Below are positions 45,581 through 54,407 of a stretch of 64,000 nucleotides of DNA, in pieces; position 1 is the stretch's first letter, and each line of letters begins with the position of its first letter. The position numbers were made by a program, and so were the translations under genes. Under the pieces are notes generated by a model. It did not search any database. It was not told the origin of the DNA and saw nothing but the letters and a program-made list of their open reading frames with translations. Origin of the DNA: CAYVLA01 sp964549615 [NCBI: uncultured Thermococci archaeon] (GTDB lineage Archaea > CAYQAE01 > CAYVLA01); contig CAZJVP010000051.1 in the NCBI GenBank assembly GCA_964549615.1, forward strand, positions 1-64,000, read 5' to 3'.

Positions 45581-46976
45581 GCTGCACGCGTGCGCCCGGG
45601 CCCCTTAGCTTGCCCTTGGCGGCGTCGTCGGCAACGGCCAAAGCTTTCTCGTAGAGCTTCTTATCAATGAATCCCTGGCTGACCAGGTCTATCAGGCTGG
45701 TCTCGTCGATGATCTCCGTCTTTCCTGAAGGCCTGATCACGACGTCTATCTCCAGGTCGATGTAGCGAACCTTTCCGGGATAGAACTCAACGGGGGTGTT
45801 TATGTTGATGAGTCTGCCCTTCAGGAGGTCCGCGGCCGAGTAGTAGGAGTTCACATAGTACCATTCGCCCCGTACCATCTCGGTGATCGCGTAATCGCCC
45901 TCCTCGATGTCCACGTTCAAGCCGTCATATCTTCCGCTGCCCACCATCTTCCTCCTCAGTACCAGCCGGTCTTCTCCCAGTTCCTGGACGAGGCCTTTGA
46001 GGTGGATGGTCTGGCCATCGGCCTTGACATGCTCCACCGTGTAGAAGTACGTGTCCAGCCTGCTGAAGATGGCCTCCTTCAGCGCCTTGTTTGCCTCATC
46101 CCTGCCAACCTTCTCCATCAACTTCTCAGCCACGTCGACCGCCACAGAGTACGTCTCGCCCATGGACTTTATCGCGTGGTGGTTCTCCACCGTGGGAGCA
46201 ACGGAGGATCTAAGCTCATCCAGCTTGCGCCTCGCCTCGCCACCGAACTCAAAGGAGATGAACTCCTCTCCGGAATAGAGCGGGTTGGACAGGGACATCT
46301 CGACCTCGTCGGCGGCCCTTCTGAGGTTGTCGACGTCCTGGGCAAGTTGCTGCGGATCAGCTCCTTCAGCTGCAGTTCTCCAGAGCAGGCCCCACCCTTC
46401 AGGCTTCAGCTGCTTGCCCAGGGCGATGAGCTCGTCTCGCTTCGGCCCCTTGATCTTCTTGCTTACCTTCACCCCGTCGTCCGAGAGCAAGACCGCGTAC
46501 TTGCCCGGAAGGTTTATCTTCATGTCCAGGACGGGCTTCTTCCCGCCCATGGGGATGGATCTGATCTGCACCTTGATGTCCTCGTCCTCCTTGATGACGC
46601 GCGTTGTGTTGGAGAACGGTAGGTAGCCGACCTCGTCGTCGATATCGACGAAGGCAGCTTTCAGCCTGCTGTCAACCTTCTGCACAGTGCCAAGGTAGAC
46701 CGCGTTGAGATTGATCTTGGAGTCGCGCTTCACGATGTCGAGGAAGCTTTCGATCAGCGCGTCCTTGACCGCCGAGACCGCCTCCAGTTCCCCGGATACC
46801 ACTATGCCGCTTCCGTCCTCGGTGCTGTTTATCTCAGCCCCCGCCGGGGAGAGGTCCCGGTCCGATTCGAATTTCTGGGCCAGCTCCTCGGAGGCCTGGC
46901 TGAGCGTGAAGCCCTTCTCAAGGAACAGCTTGGAGAGTGCGGTCGAGTATATGCCCCTTATTCGCACGGACGTCAA
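45570..46976 (-). CDS. FAU-1 family RNA-binding / ribonuclease protein (DUF402)
   Basis: Archaeal FAU-1 family, described as AU-rich RNA binding and RNase E/G-like. An S1-like domain covers about residues 90-150 (AVYLGTVQKVDSRLKAAFVDID), and the C-terminal DUF402 domain includes RYDGLNVDIEEGDYAITEMVRGEWYYVNSYYS. 468 residues, usual. The ATG at 46976 lies 17 bp from the tRNA-Pro gene on the same strand, so the two may be read together. Confidence 0.88.
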   Translation of the reverse strand: MTSVRIRGIYSTALSKLFLEKGFTLSQASEELAQKFESDRDLSPAGAEINSTEDGSGIVVSGELEAVSAVKDALIESFLDIVKRDSKINLNAVYLGTVQKVDSRLKAAFVDIDDEVGYLPFSNTTRVIKEDEDIKVQIRSIPMGGKKPVLDMKINLPGKYAVLLSDDGVKVSKKIKGPKRDELIALGKQLKPEGWGLLWRTAAEGADPQQLAQDVDNLRRAADEVEMSLSNPLYSGEEFISFEFGGEARRKLDELRSSVAPTVENHHAIKSMGETYSVAVDVAEKLMEKVGRDEANKALKEAIFSRLDTYFYTVEHVKADGQTIHLKGLVQELGEDRLVLRRKMVGSGRYDGLNVDIEEGDYAITEMVRGEWYYVNSYYSAADLLKGRLININTPVEFYPGKVRYIDLEIDVVIRPSGKTEIIDETSLIDLVSQGFIDKKLYEKALAVADDAAKGKLRGPGARVQPTV

Positions 46977-46992
46977 TGTTCCACCACCGGTG

Positions 46993-47118
46993 TGGGGGGG
47001 CCGGGATTCTCAGAGAAAACCTTGGTTTTCGTCTTTTGAACCCGAGTCGCCGGCTCCCATTCGGCGATTCTAAGCCGGAAGGGTGTCCAAGTTATGGACC
47101 AGACTACCCTACCCCCCC
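46993..47118 (-). tRNA. tRNA-Pro(UGG) with three introns
   Basis: Acceptor GGGGGGG (47118-47112) pairs with CCCCCCC (47000-46994), discriminator A at 46993. Three insertions must be removed: 13 nt in the D-loop (47085-47097), 12 nt between U33 and U34 (47060-47071) and 28 nt in the T-loop (47007-47034; it holds the hairpin GAAAACC/GGTTTTC). The product is exactly 73 nt with anticodon stem CCGGC/GCCGG, loop UUUGGGA, variable CGAC and T-arm UCGGG-UUCAAAU-CCCGG. The three-bp D-stem GGGU...CCCU is like archaeal tRNA-Pro. Boundaries may shift by a base. Confidence 0.85.
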
Positions 47119-47150
47119 GGGTCTCTTTGTGGTCCGGCTTGGAGCCGGCT

Positions 47151-47164
47151 GGTATAAAAATTCT
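47151..47164 (-). promoter_or_regulatory. TATA-like box for tRNA-Pro
   Basis: Reverse-strand AGAATTTTTATACC, 33-46 bp before the tRNA 5' end. Between them a CCGGCT/AGCCGG hairpin (47134-47148) is present. Confidence 0.45.
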
Positions 47165-47397
47165 ATCATGGGCAGGCCTTCAGGGCGGATTTCACCTTCC
47201 TTGGTCGATGCTGCCCTGCTGAGCATGCCTTCGCGAAGGACATGCCATCTCATAGCCGTCAGGTTGGGCACCAACGACCTGGCTGGGCATTTGTGGGGCT
47301 CGCGCGTGGCCTCTTGAGATCGCGGAAGCGGAGGAGCGATTTATCAACGCTCGGTCGGCCTAATCGACAGTTCCTCACATTCATCTTCGGTGATGCC

Positions 47398-47790
47398 GTG
47401 GCCATCTACCAGGGTAAGTCCGGAAGGAAGAGCACGGGCGGAAGGTACAAGCCCCACCACAAGAAGCGTCGGTTCGAGCTGGGCAGGTTCCCGGCTGAGA
47501 CGCGGATAGGGGAAAGGAAGCTGCGGATCATAAGGACCAGGGGGGGCAACATCAAGCAGAGGCTGATGGCCTCACAGTTCGCCAACCTCGTGGAATCCCC
47601 GGGCCAGAAGGCGAGGCTGGTCAAGATCCTCACCGTGAAGGACAATCCCGCCAGCCGGGATTTCACAAGGAGGAACATCATCACGAAGGGAGCCATAATC
47701 GAGACGGAGGCCGGGCTGGCCCGCGTGACGTCCCGGCCCGGGCAGGACGGCGTGGTGAACGCCGTCAAGGTTGAAGCGAAAAACGCCTAG
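47398..47790 (+). CDS. rps8e: Small ribosomal subunit protein eS8
   Basis: Archaeal-eukaryal S8e. [28 protein letters not shown] at the N-terminus and [22 protein letters not shown] in the second half. 130 residues, archaeal length. GTG start at 47398; TATA-like cgatttatcaa near 47335-47345. The end overlaps the convergent HisI-PyrE gene by 4 bp. Confidence 0.96.
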   Translation: MAIYQGKSGRKSTGGRYKPHHKKRRFELGRFPAETRIGERKLRIIRTRGGNIKQRLMASQFANLVESPGQKARLVKILTVKDNPASRDFTRRNIITKGAIIETEAGLARVTSRPGQDGVVNAVKVEAKNA

Positions 47791-48680
47791 GGTCTTATCC
47801 CCAGCTCGTCGATGGTCAACAGCGGCATCAGCTCGATCCCGAACTTTGACCTCAACAGCTCGGCTGCGCCCTCCTTTCTGTCCACAACGCAGGTTACCCT
47901 GACGACCCTGGCCCCCGCTGCCTGGATCGTCTCCACGCAACCCACCAGGGACCCTCCTGTGGTCGCAACATCATCGATCAGGAGCACCCTGTCTCCCTTG
48001 CCCATCTCCCCCTCCACCCGCTGCTGGGTGCCATGGGCCCTCTCGCCCTTCCTTATCATCGCGTAGGGCAGGTTTCCCCTCATCGCTACAGCGACGACCA
48101 GGGGTACGGCGCCAAGCTCGGGCCCCGCGACCATGTCGATATCCTTGAGGTAGAGTGCTTCGATGAGCCTGGAAACGAGTGAAAGAGTCCGGGGGCGTGT
48201 GATTATCCTCTTCATGTTCAGATAGTAGGTGCTCTTTCTACCTGAGGTCAGGGTGAAATCGCCGAACAAGAGGGCGTCCTGCCTCGTGATTCGTATCAGC
48301 TCCTCCTTGAGTTCATCCACGCCCAGAATTTCGTACTCGTCGTAGCAGGAGGTATATCCTTTGTGGCACGCGGGCCCGGCCTGCTCGACATCCAGCAGAA
48401 TCGAGTCTCCGTCGCAGTCGATCTTCAGACCCTTGAGGGCCTGCGTCGACCCGCTTTCCTCTCCCTTCACCCACAGTTTCCGCCTGCTCGTGCTCCAGTA
48501 GGTCACCTTTCCGGTGGTCAGGGTTGCGAGGACGGCCGCCCTGTCCATGTAGGCCTGCATGAGGATTTGGCCGGTTGCCCAATCTCGAGCGATCGCTACC
48601 ACAAGATCATTTTCCGCCAGCCTGCGCTTGAAATCGAGCCTTTCGAGCACCTTGTTGGCTTCCTGCGTGGAAAGCTTCAT
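47787..48680 (-). CDS. Fused phosphoribosyl-AMP cyclohydrolase / orotate phosphoribosyltransferase
   Basis: Two enzymes in one chain. Residues 1 to about 122 are His[18 protein letters not shown] and the zinc ligands C89, C105 and C112 in [11 protein letters not shown]. Residues about 126-297 are Pyr[27 protein letters not shown] and PRPP loop [12 protein letters not shown] (233-244). Linker is only a few residues. The chain links histidine and pyrimidine synthesis, which both use PRPP. ATG 48680; the frame extends 48 codons upstream without homology. No other his or pyr gene nearby. Confidence 0.92.
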   Translation of the reverse strand: MKLSTQEANKVLERLDFKRRLAENDLVVAIARDWATGQILMQAYMDRAAVLATLTTGKVTYWSTSRRKLWVKGEESGSTQALKGLKIDCDGDSILLDVEQAGPACHKGYTSCYDEYEILGVDELKEELIRITRQDALLFGDFTLTSGRKSTYYLNMKRIITRPRTLSLVSRLIEALYLKDIDMVAGPELGAVPLVVAVAMRGNLPYAMIRKGERAHGTQQRVEGEMGKGDRVLLIDDVATTGGSLVGCVETIQAAGARVVRVTCVVDRKEGAAELLRSKFGIELMPLLTIDELGIRP

Positions 48681-48897
48681 TGTCCCGCCTTTGCCGACAG
48701 GATGATTTAACGCTTTTCGACCTCGAGCTGGTCGCGTTCTAAAGATCTGCCTGCGTCTTCTCCCTAAGGCGGATCTGGCGAAATGCGAAAGGAATGATCT
48801 CTGCTTCGGCCCTGGCGCCTTCACAGTTAAGAGACGCGTTGCGTGACACGGATCGTTGGCTTGCTCTAATCGCGATCTTGGTGGAAGTCATCATGCA

Positions 48898-49887
48898 ATG
48901 CTGGGGTGGATTTCGGCCCGGTTGAAGCGGAGGAAGTCCAAGATCGCTGTGGCTCTGATCTTGATCGTGCTGATCGGACCGTTTCTCGTTCCGGTACCGC
49001 CCCTCAAAGACACGGTCCCTCCGCTAGAGCTTGCCGATCCAGACAGTCTCTTCGCGGATGTGAACGGGATATCGGTGCACTACAAGATGCGCGGCAGCGG
49101 CAAGCCCGCCATCGTACTGCTCCACGGCTTCGGCGCCAGCCTCTTTTCATGGAGGGAAGTCCTTCTTCCCCTTGCGCAGAACCACACGGTGGTTGCATTC
49201 GACAGGCCTGCCTTCGGCCTCACGGAGAGACCGCTTCGTGGGGATTGGGTCGGCGAGAACCCATACACCGCTGAGGCCCAGGTCAGGTTAACTTTTTCCC
49301 TCATGGACAGGCTGGGTATCGAGAAGGCTGTGATCGTAGGACACTCAGCAGGAAGTGCGATTGCTCTCTTAGCTGCCTTGGAGTTCCCGGCTAGGGTGCA
49401 GGCCCTAGTGTTGGTGGATCCCGCCTTGGGGTCGGGGCATGGGGGCTCCTTGATCCGCGCGCTCTGCAGCGTGCCCCAGATCCGACGTCTGGCTCCTCTG
49501 TTCGTGCGATCCATCCGGAGCTGGGGCAAGAGGATTCTCGTGCGGTCCTGGCATAACTCGTCGCGCATAACTGAAGAGATAATGGCTGGATATACGAAGC
49601 CTCTCCGCGCAAAAGACTGGGATCTGGGGCTCCTGGAGTTCGCGCTTGCAGCAAGGCCCACCAAGATCAGAGAGAAGCTTTCGTCCATCGCCCTGCCGGT
49701 CCTGGTAGTCACGGGAGACGACGATCGCGTGGTGGCGCCGGAGGAGAGTGCCCGCCTGGCGCAGGAGATGCCCAATGCCAGGTTGGCCGTGATTCCGCGT
49801 TGTGGCCATATCCCTCAAGAGGAATGTCCCCTCGCTTTCCTTGAGGCGGTGCAAGACTTCCTGCGGCGGCTGCCGTGCGTGCCATGA
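48898..49887 (+). CDS. Alpha/beta hydrolase, membrane-anchored
   Basis: An N-terminal membrane segment (IAVALILIVLIGPFLVP, residues 15-31) precedes an alpha/beta-hydrolase fold: LLHGFGAS oxyanion region, nucleophile elbow GHSAGS, Asp in TGDDDRVV and His in CGHIPQEE. About 329 residues. The active domain is probably outside. Substrate unknown. ATG 48898 chosen; the frame is open to 48856. Confidence 0.86.
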   Translation: MLGWISARLKRRKSKIAVALILIVLIGPFLVPVPPLKDTVPPLELADPDSLFADVNGISVHYKMRGSGKPAIVLLHGFGASLFSWREVLLPLAQNHTVVAFDRPAFGLTERPLRGDWVGENPYTAEAQVRLTFSLMDRLGIEKAVIVGHSAGSAIALLAALEFPARVQALVLVDPALGSGHGGSLIRALCSVPQIRRLAPLFVRSIRSWGKRILVRSWHNSSRITEEIMAGYTKPLRAKDWDLGLLEFALAARPTKIREKLSSIALPVLVVTGDDDRVVAPEESARLAQEMPNARLAVIPRCGHIPQEECPLAFLEAVQDFLRRLPCVP

Positions 49888-50014
49888 GATCCCGAAATCG
49901 CTCGACGGTTTGGTTCGCGGGATGTAACGGGCTTAACCACGGAGAGTCGTTCTGTGGGATCCCTACGTCTTCATGGGCGGGGTCCGGCTCGGGTAGGCAG
50001 GAACTGAACTCTGG

Positions 50015-50027
50015 AAAAATTTAAATC
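50015..50027 (+). promoter_or_regulatory. TATA-like box for tRNA-Phe
   Basis: aaaatttaaatca lies 24-36 bp before the tRNA at 50051, as expected for archaeal tRNA genes. Confidence 0.55.
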
Positions 50028-50050
50028 AAATTCTGCCCCGGCCTAGCTAG

Positions 50051-50143
50051 GCCGAGGTAGCTCAGAGGGAGAGCGCCGGACTGAAGGCCTTCGAACAGGG
50101 GTCCGACATCCGGGTGTCGCGAGTTCGATTCTCGCCCTCGGCA
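50051..50143 (+). tRNA. tRNA-Phe(GAA) with a canonical intron
   Basis: Acceptor GCCGAGG pairs with CCUCGGC, discriminator A at 50143. D-arm GCUC-AGAGGGA-GAGC. Anticodon loop CUGAAG(A) with stem CCGGA/UCCGG after removing a 21-nt intron (50087-50107) located at the usual 37/38 site. T-arm GCGAG-UUCGAUU-CUCGC. No CCA encoded. Nearby frames across it are spurious. Confidence 0.93.
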
Positions 50144-50181
50144 CTCTTTCTTCAGAGCTCTGCCAGGCCTCCGGTCCGAAA

Positions 50182-51795
50182 CTACGACACCAGCGTGACT
50201 CCGGGTATCAGCGGTATGTCTATCCCTTTGCGGAAGAAGCGCATCGAGTGCTCGTAGATCCCTTTCTCCGTGAACATCATCCTGATCCAGGTGCTTGGCC
50301 TGCAGAAGACGCCCCAAGGTAGCTTGAAGGGAGGCCCTCTCCTGATGTCCCAAAGCCTTCGGACGGGCCCTTTGCCGTCGATCTCCATCAGGTCGTAGCT
50401 CAGCCTCCTGTAGTCCCACTCCCCGCCAGTGAGGTCGGAGGCGAGCTTGATCCACCAGGGCGGGGAGCTGTCCTTGATGAGCGGCTCGGGGTCGCAGTCG
50501 AACTTCTTCCCGAACTCCCGGGACACGTCCATCATCCTGCCCGGCCAGTCCCGGTTGCCGATGCCGGTCATGATGTTGATGGCCGCCGTCTCCACCGCGA
50601 TCGGGTCCTTGCTTGCGCACGCGAAGCCGCCGAACTTGCGGGCGCCGAAGATGAGCGGTCCCTCGCCTTCCTGGCCGACGATCCCCGACAGGAGCCCGAA
50701 GCTCTTGGTCCCGTTCTTCGCCAGGAGATTGTGGACGGTTCCATTCAGGCTGGCCGCCCGGCTGGCCACGTAGCTCATGGCCATGATGAGGGTGACGAGG
50801 TTGTTTCCCTCAAGATGGTGGGGGTCGACCTGCATCAGCCACTGGCCTTCCTCTTTGTAGGCCTTCATGGGGGAGGTGGATTCCATCCCGTTCGTCACGA
50901 TGACCTCCCTTGACTTGGTCTCTTTCAGCTTCCTGACGCGCAGCACCTCGTACTTTATCTCCGGGTCGGGCGTGAAGTCGAAGGCCTCTGACGCCTTCTT
51001 CTGGTCGAAGTAGGCGAAGGGCATGCCGTGGGCGTGCCACCTGTTCTGTTTGGGGTTCCACCCGATCGCCGAATTCTTGACGCACAGCGTGTACATGGTG
51101 TTGTTATGCATCTTGGCAATGGGCAGGTTGAGGAAGTAGTTGTACTTCTCCTCCAGGAGGGACTGCGGGATCCGCGTCTTGGTGAAGAATCCCAGGTCGT
51201 TTCCCTTCGTCTCCAGGGGGTACTCGACCAATGGCTCCTCCTCGGCATAAAGGTCGATGAAGTAGACCTTGCCCTCGTACCCGGGCCTTGAGAAGACGTG
51301 CGCGTATCCATTTTCCAGGAAAGCCCTTGGGGTGCCTCCCTCCCACAACATCGTCTCGCCCAGGTGTACCTCTCCCACCCGCATATCGAGCAGCGCATCG
51401 ATCGCGCCCGCAACTACCGCCGGCTGCGTTGCGATCGGCTGCAGGTCAGGGTCGGTGACTATCTTGTTCCTTGCCAATATGGGCCTGCACAGCGGGCTGT
51501 TGTAGAAGACGCCTACGAATCCGGTATTGTTCGGCTTGACGAGGACCTTCGCCCCGTCAACCGGCTCATCCTTGAAAAGTTCCCTCGTGAGCAGATAGGA
51601 GGCGGCATAGTTTGCCGAGACCGGTTCCCGCCTGCCTGCGCTGACGAGATGAACGGTGGTCTTGCCCGAACCGAGGGACTTGACCTCCCTGGGTTTGATC
51701 TCCCTCGGTTTCCTGTACTTGGAAACGTTGACCTTGGGGACCAGCCATCCTTCCTGAGGTTTCAGCCATTCCTTTGGGTCATGCTTTGTGAACAA
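50182..51795 (-). CDS. DUF362 domain protein
   Basis: The central region matches DUF362: KVLVKPNN, then AVVAGAIDALLDMRVGEVHLGE and FLNLPIAKMHNNTMYTLCVKN. Many DUF362 proteins are ferredoxin-linked, but here no 4Fe-4S cysteine cluster is visible; residues 1-50 and 420-537 are extensions. 537 residues. Function unknown; the family appears in redox and metal-related contexts. 56 bp separate it from the upstream PfkB gene on the same strand, so cotranscription is likely. Confidence 0.78.
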   Translation of the reverse strand: MFTKHDPKEWLKPQEGWLVPKVNVSKYRKPREIKPREVKSLGSGKTTVHLVSAGRREPVSANYAASYLLTRELFKDEPVDGAKVLVKPNNTGFVGVFYNSPLCRPILARNKIVTDPDLQPIATQPAVVAGAIDALLDMRVGEVHLGETMLWEGGTPRAFLENGYAHVFSRPGYEGKVYFIDLYAEEEPLVEYPLETKGNDLGFFTKTRIPQSLLEEKYNYFLNLPIAKMHNNTMYTLCVKNSAIGWNPKQNRWHAHGMPFAYFDQKKASEAFDFTPDPEIKYEVLRVRKLKETKSREVIVTNGMESTSPMKAYKEEGQWLMQVDPHHLEGNNLVTLIMAMSYVASRAASLNGTVHNLLAKNGTKSFGLLSGIVGQEGEGPLIFGARKFGGFACASKDPIAVETAAINIMTGIGNRDWPGRMMDVSREFGKKFDCDPEPLIKDSSPPWWIKLASDLTGGEWDYRRLSYDLMEIDGKGPVRRLWDIRRGPPFKLPWGVFCRPSTWIRMMFTEKGIYEHSMRFFRKGIDIPLIPGVTLVS

Positions 51796-51851
51796 TCTCC
51801 GTCGCCTCCTGCATGCTTCCGGTTGATGCGCAATCCAGAGTTAGATAAGTG

Positions 51852-52898
51852 CTATCCTCCGCCGTGATATCTGTCGTAGAAATCCAGTATCTCCTTTGGG
51901 GTGGCCGTTCCGGTCGTCCCGATCTTCTTTATCGTGACTTTGGCTGCCATGTCGCCGATCTCGGCAGCCTCAAGTAGGGTCGCGCCGCACGCCAGCGACC
52001 CCGCAATGCCCGCATCAACAGTATCGCCTGCTCCGCAGGTGTCTATCTCGCCCCCGATGACTACGGGGGGGACTTGTTGGACGGCGTCGCGATCGAATAT
52101 GGTGATCGCCTTCGGCCCTCTCTTGACGAACACCGGCTTGCCCAGGAGAGAGTTAAGCGTGCGCCCGGCCTTCTCGACGACGTCGTCGGGTGGAAGGCCG
52201 GCCATGCTATCCTCGTAGAGCCCTGTGCCCACCGTGGCCTCGTACTCGTTGGGGGCGGCCATCGTGTTCTTGAAGAGCTGTATTCTGACCCTGCTGTCCG
52301 ATATGATGGGCATATCGACCTCTCCAGCGATCCTCACCAGCTCTTGCAAGACCTTCTTGGTTATCACGGCGATCCCTGGCTTGTCCGCATAGTCGGCGAT
52401 GATCATAGCATCCACCAAGTCCTTGGCCTCGTTGAGCGATTCCAAGATCCTGTCCTCGCTAGCCTTGCTTATGGGGGAGACGTTCTCGATGTCCACCCTG
52501 CCAACCTGCTGTATTCGGCTTCCATGGGCAGAGGCGAAAAACTTCTCGAAGGTCGGAGTCACCCTGGACTCATCGACGACGATGTACCGGGTGTCCATCT
52601 TCCGGGCCTTGAGCTGCTTGGTGAGTTCGAACCCATGTAGATCCTCTCCGAAGACGCTGATGGGATACGTCTTGGGCCCGAAGTCCGCCACGTTTGCGCA
52701 TACGTTCGCCCCGCCGCCCGGCGAGTAGGTATCGGCTCCCCTTCCTCTGAGCCTCACGATCGGAACGGGAGCTTCCCTTGCTATCCCTTCCATGGTCCCG
52801 ATTCCGTATCTGTCAAGGTAAAGGTCACCGATCACTGCGATCTTTCGCTTGGATGCCTTGGATAGTATCTCTTGGAGCCTACTTCTGGAAATCGTCAC
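51852..52898 (-). CDS. PfkB-family sugar kinase (heptose-7-phosphate kinase-like)
   Basis: Ribokinase fold. N-terminal IAVIGDLYLDRYGIG and substrate GGGANVCANVADFG; C-terminal GEIDTCGAGDTVDAGIAG has the catalytic Asp and anion hole. Closest in pattern to the RfaE1/HldE kinase domain that makes heptose bisphosphate, 348 residues. In archaea these kinases act in envelope glycan or ADP-sugar routes; substrate not proved. Together with the epimerase and mutase elsewhere in the window it fits a glycan theme. Confidence 0.88.
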   Translation of the reverse strand: MTISRSRLQEILSKASKRKIAVIGDLYLDRYGIGTMEGIAREAPVPIVRLRGRGADTYSPGGGANVCANVADFGPKTYPISVFGEDLHGFELTKQLKARKMDTRYIVVDESRVTPTFEKFFASAHGSRIQQVGRVDIENVSPISKASEDRILESLNEAKDLVDAMIIADYADKPGIAVITKKVLQELVRIAGEVDMPIISDSRVRIQLFKNTMAAPNEYEATVGTGLYEDSMAGLPPDDVVEKAGRTLNSLLGKPVFVKRGPKAITIFDRDAVQQVPPVVIGGEIDTCGAGDTVDAGIAGSLACGATLLEAAEIGDMAAKVTIKKIGTTGTATPKEILDFYDRYHGGG

Positions 52899-52963
52899 GC
52901 GGATTTCTCCTCGGCCGCAAGTTCGGACGCATGCTTGAAAACTCTCACGATCGGACCGAAAGC

Positions 52964-53869
52964 CTAGCGGCCCAGCGTCGTTTGCCGGGGGCCTCGGTCG
53001 AGGGAGCTGGCGATCGCGCCGATCGCCCTGCCGACCGTTGCCTCCGAAAGTTTCATGTCCCGGACGAGGTAGGCATGCGCGGCCGTCGGGTCAGGCCGCC
53101 GCAAGGACGATCTCCAGGCTGGGTTGACAGGCGGGTCTAGGTAGTACCTCTTGATGCGTAGAAACGTTCTTTCCATTTCGCCGTCCAGCCCCATCTGGGC
53201 TAGGACCGCGCTTATCGTGCGGAAGGTTCTGAGAAGCCGAAGGGATCTCTTCGGGCCCAGCCCCTTCACTCCGCCAGGGTTGTAATCCGTACCACTGAGA
53301 AGGGCCAGATCTATCAGCTGCCCCAGGTCCATGTCGAGTTTCTCAAGCACCTCCGGGAGGGCGCACGTCTCCGCACCCGTCTTGGACAGACGTATGATCA
53401 TCCGTGAAGCTCCAAAAAGCAGGGCATCGAAGTCGTTGGTCAGGGCTGCCCAGCACCCTCGTTTGGTCATGTATGCGGCCTGAGCCTCTGCTTCCTCAGG
53501 AGCCTGTACCCAGGGGACGCCCAGCACGTCCAGCGCCGCCTTCATCTGCTGCTTCATGGTCTCATCCAGGATGAAGCCCCTTCTTGCAGCCTCGACCGAG
53601 CGCTTGCGCATGGTCTCGTCTTTCAGTGCGGGCGTCTCCCCGTCGAAGACGAAGATGGGTCTGAGGCGGACTTGGCAGAGGGCCGCGACCTCGTTGCAAA
53701 GTCCGATGAGGTGACCGATCACCAGGCCGTCGGAGTTCCTGTACGGGGAACCGGTCGAGTCCCTGATCTGGAACAGGTGCCTATAGATCAGGTTCGCGGT
53801 GTCCACTGCCACCGTCCGCGACGCCAGAGCCGACGCCTCGACGTACGTGCGTGGAACGAGCTTCCCCAA
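52964..53869 (-). CDS. fen: Flap endonuclease (FEN1/XPG family)
   Basis: Removes 5' flaps in Okazaki-fragment processing. Acidic active-site residues lie in VAVDTANLIYR, FVFDGETPALK, PEEAEAQAAYM, TNDFDALLFGA and GTDYNPGGVKG, so the nuclease looks intact. 301 residues, shorter than the usual 330-345 of archaeal FEN1. The C-terminus ends QTTLGR, where a PCNA-binding box would continue with an aromatic residue, so the PCNA motif seems truncated. Starts 22 bp after the YjbQ gene on the same strand. Confidence 0.92.
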   Translation of the reverse strand: MGKLVPRTYVEASALASRTVAVDTANLIYRHLFQIRDSTGSPYRNSDGLVIGHLIGLCNEVAALCQVRLRPIFVFDGETPALKDETMRKRSVEAARRGFILDETMKQQMKAALDVLGVPWVQAPEEAEAQAAYMTKRGCWAALTNDFDALLFGASRMIIRLSKTGAETCALPEVLEKLDMDLGQLIDLALLSGTDYNPGGVKGLGPKRSLRLLRTFRTISAVLAQMGLDGEMERTFLRIKRYYLDPPVNPAWRSSLRRPDPTAAHAYLVRDMKLSEATVGRAIGAIASSLDRGPRQTTLGR

Positions 53870-53891
53870 CTTCGCCCCCGTGGTGATCCCT

Positions 53892-54293
53892 CTAGCCCTT
53901 GATGATGTTGATCTCCAGTCTGCGCCGTCTTGGGCCGTCGAACTCGCAGAAGAAGATGGCCTGCCAGGTCCCGAGGCTCAGCCTCCCGTCCCTTATGGCC
54001 AAGGTCACCGAGTGGCCCAGAAGGCTGGACTTTATGTGGGCGGCGGAGTTACCCTCGGCGTGGCGGTAGGAGTTCCCCCAGGGCACAAGCTTCTCGAGCT
54101 TCGCCATTATGTCCTCGACGACGTCTGGGTCGGCACCCTCATTGATCATGATGCCGGCCGTGGTGTGGGGAACACAGATGACGCAGATGCCCTCGTCGAC
54201 CTTGCTTCCGCGGACGGCCGACTCGACGCGGTCGGTGACGTCCAGGGCTTGGGTTCTGGAAGAAGTGCCGATCTCAAGCTCGCAAGCGATCAT
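53892..54293 (-). CDS. YjbQ family protein (UPF0047)
   Basis: Matches the secondary thiamine-phosphate synthase/YjbQ family: VPHTTAGIMINEGADPDVVEDI, then SYRHAEGNSAAHIKSSLLG and LGTWQAIFFCEFDGPRRR. 133 residues, usual. The His and Glu motifs lie at one metal site in solved relatives. Real activity in archaea is uncertain. It heads a two-gene unit with fen. Confidence 0.92.
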   Translation of the reverse strand: MIACELEIGTSSRTQALDVTDRVESAVRGSKVDEGICVICVPHTTAGIMINEGADPDVVEDIMAKLEKLVPWGNSYRHAEGNSAAHIKSSLLGHSVTLAIRDGRLSLGTWQAIFFCEFDGPRRRRLEINIIKG

Positions 54294-54407
54294 TGCCGTC
54301 TGCCCTTCGAAGCCGGTTCGGACCTAGCTTATCTTTGCTTTCATCTGGGCATGCGATGCTGGCTGAACAACATTAAAGATCGAAACGCCAAAGATGGCGC
54401 CATCCCG

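Noticed and set aside
46937-47317. 126-codon forward frame across tRNA-Pro
   Set aside because: It overlaps the tRNA gene and the FAU-1 start and shows no family pattern.
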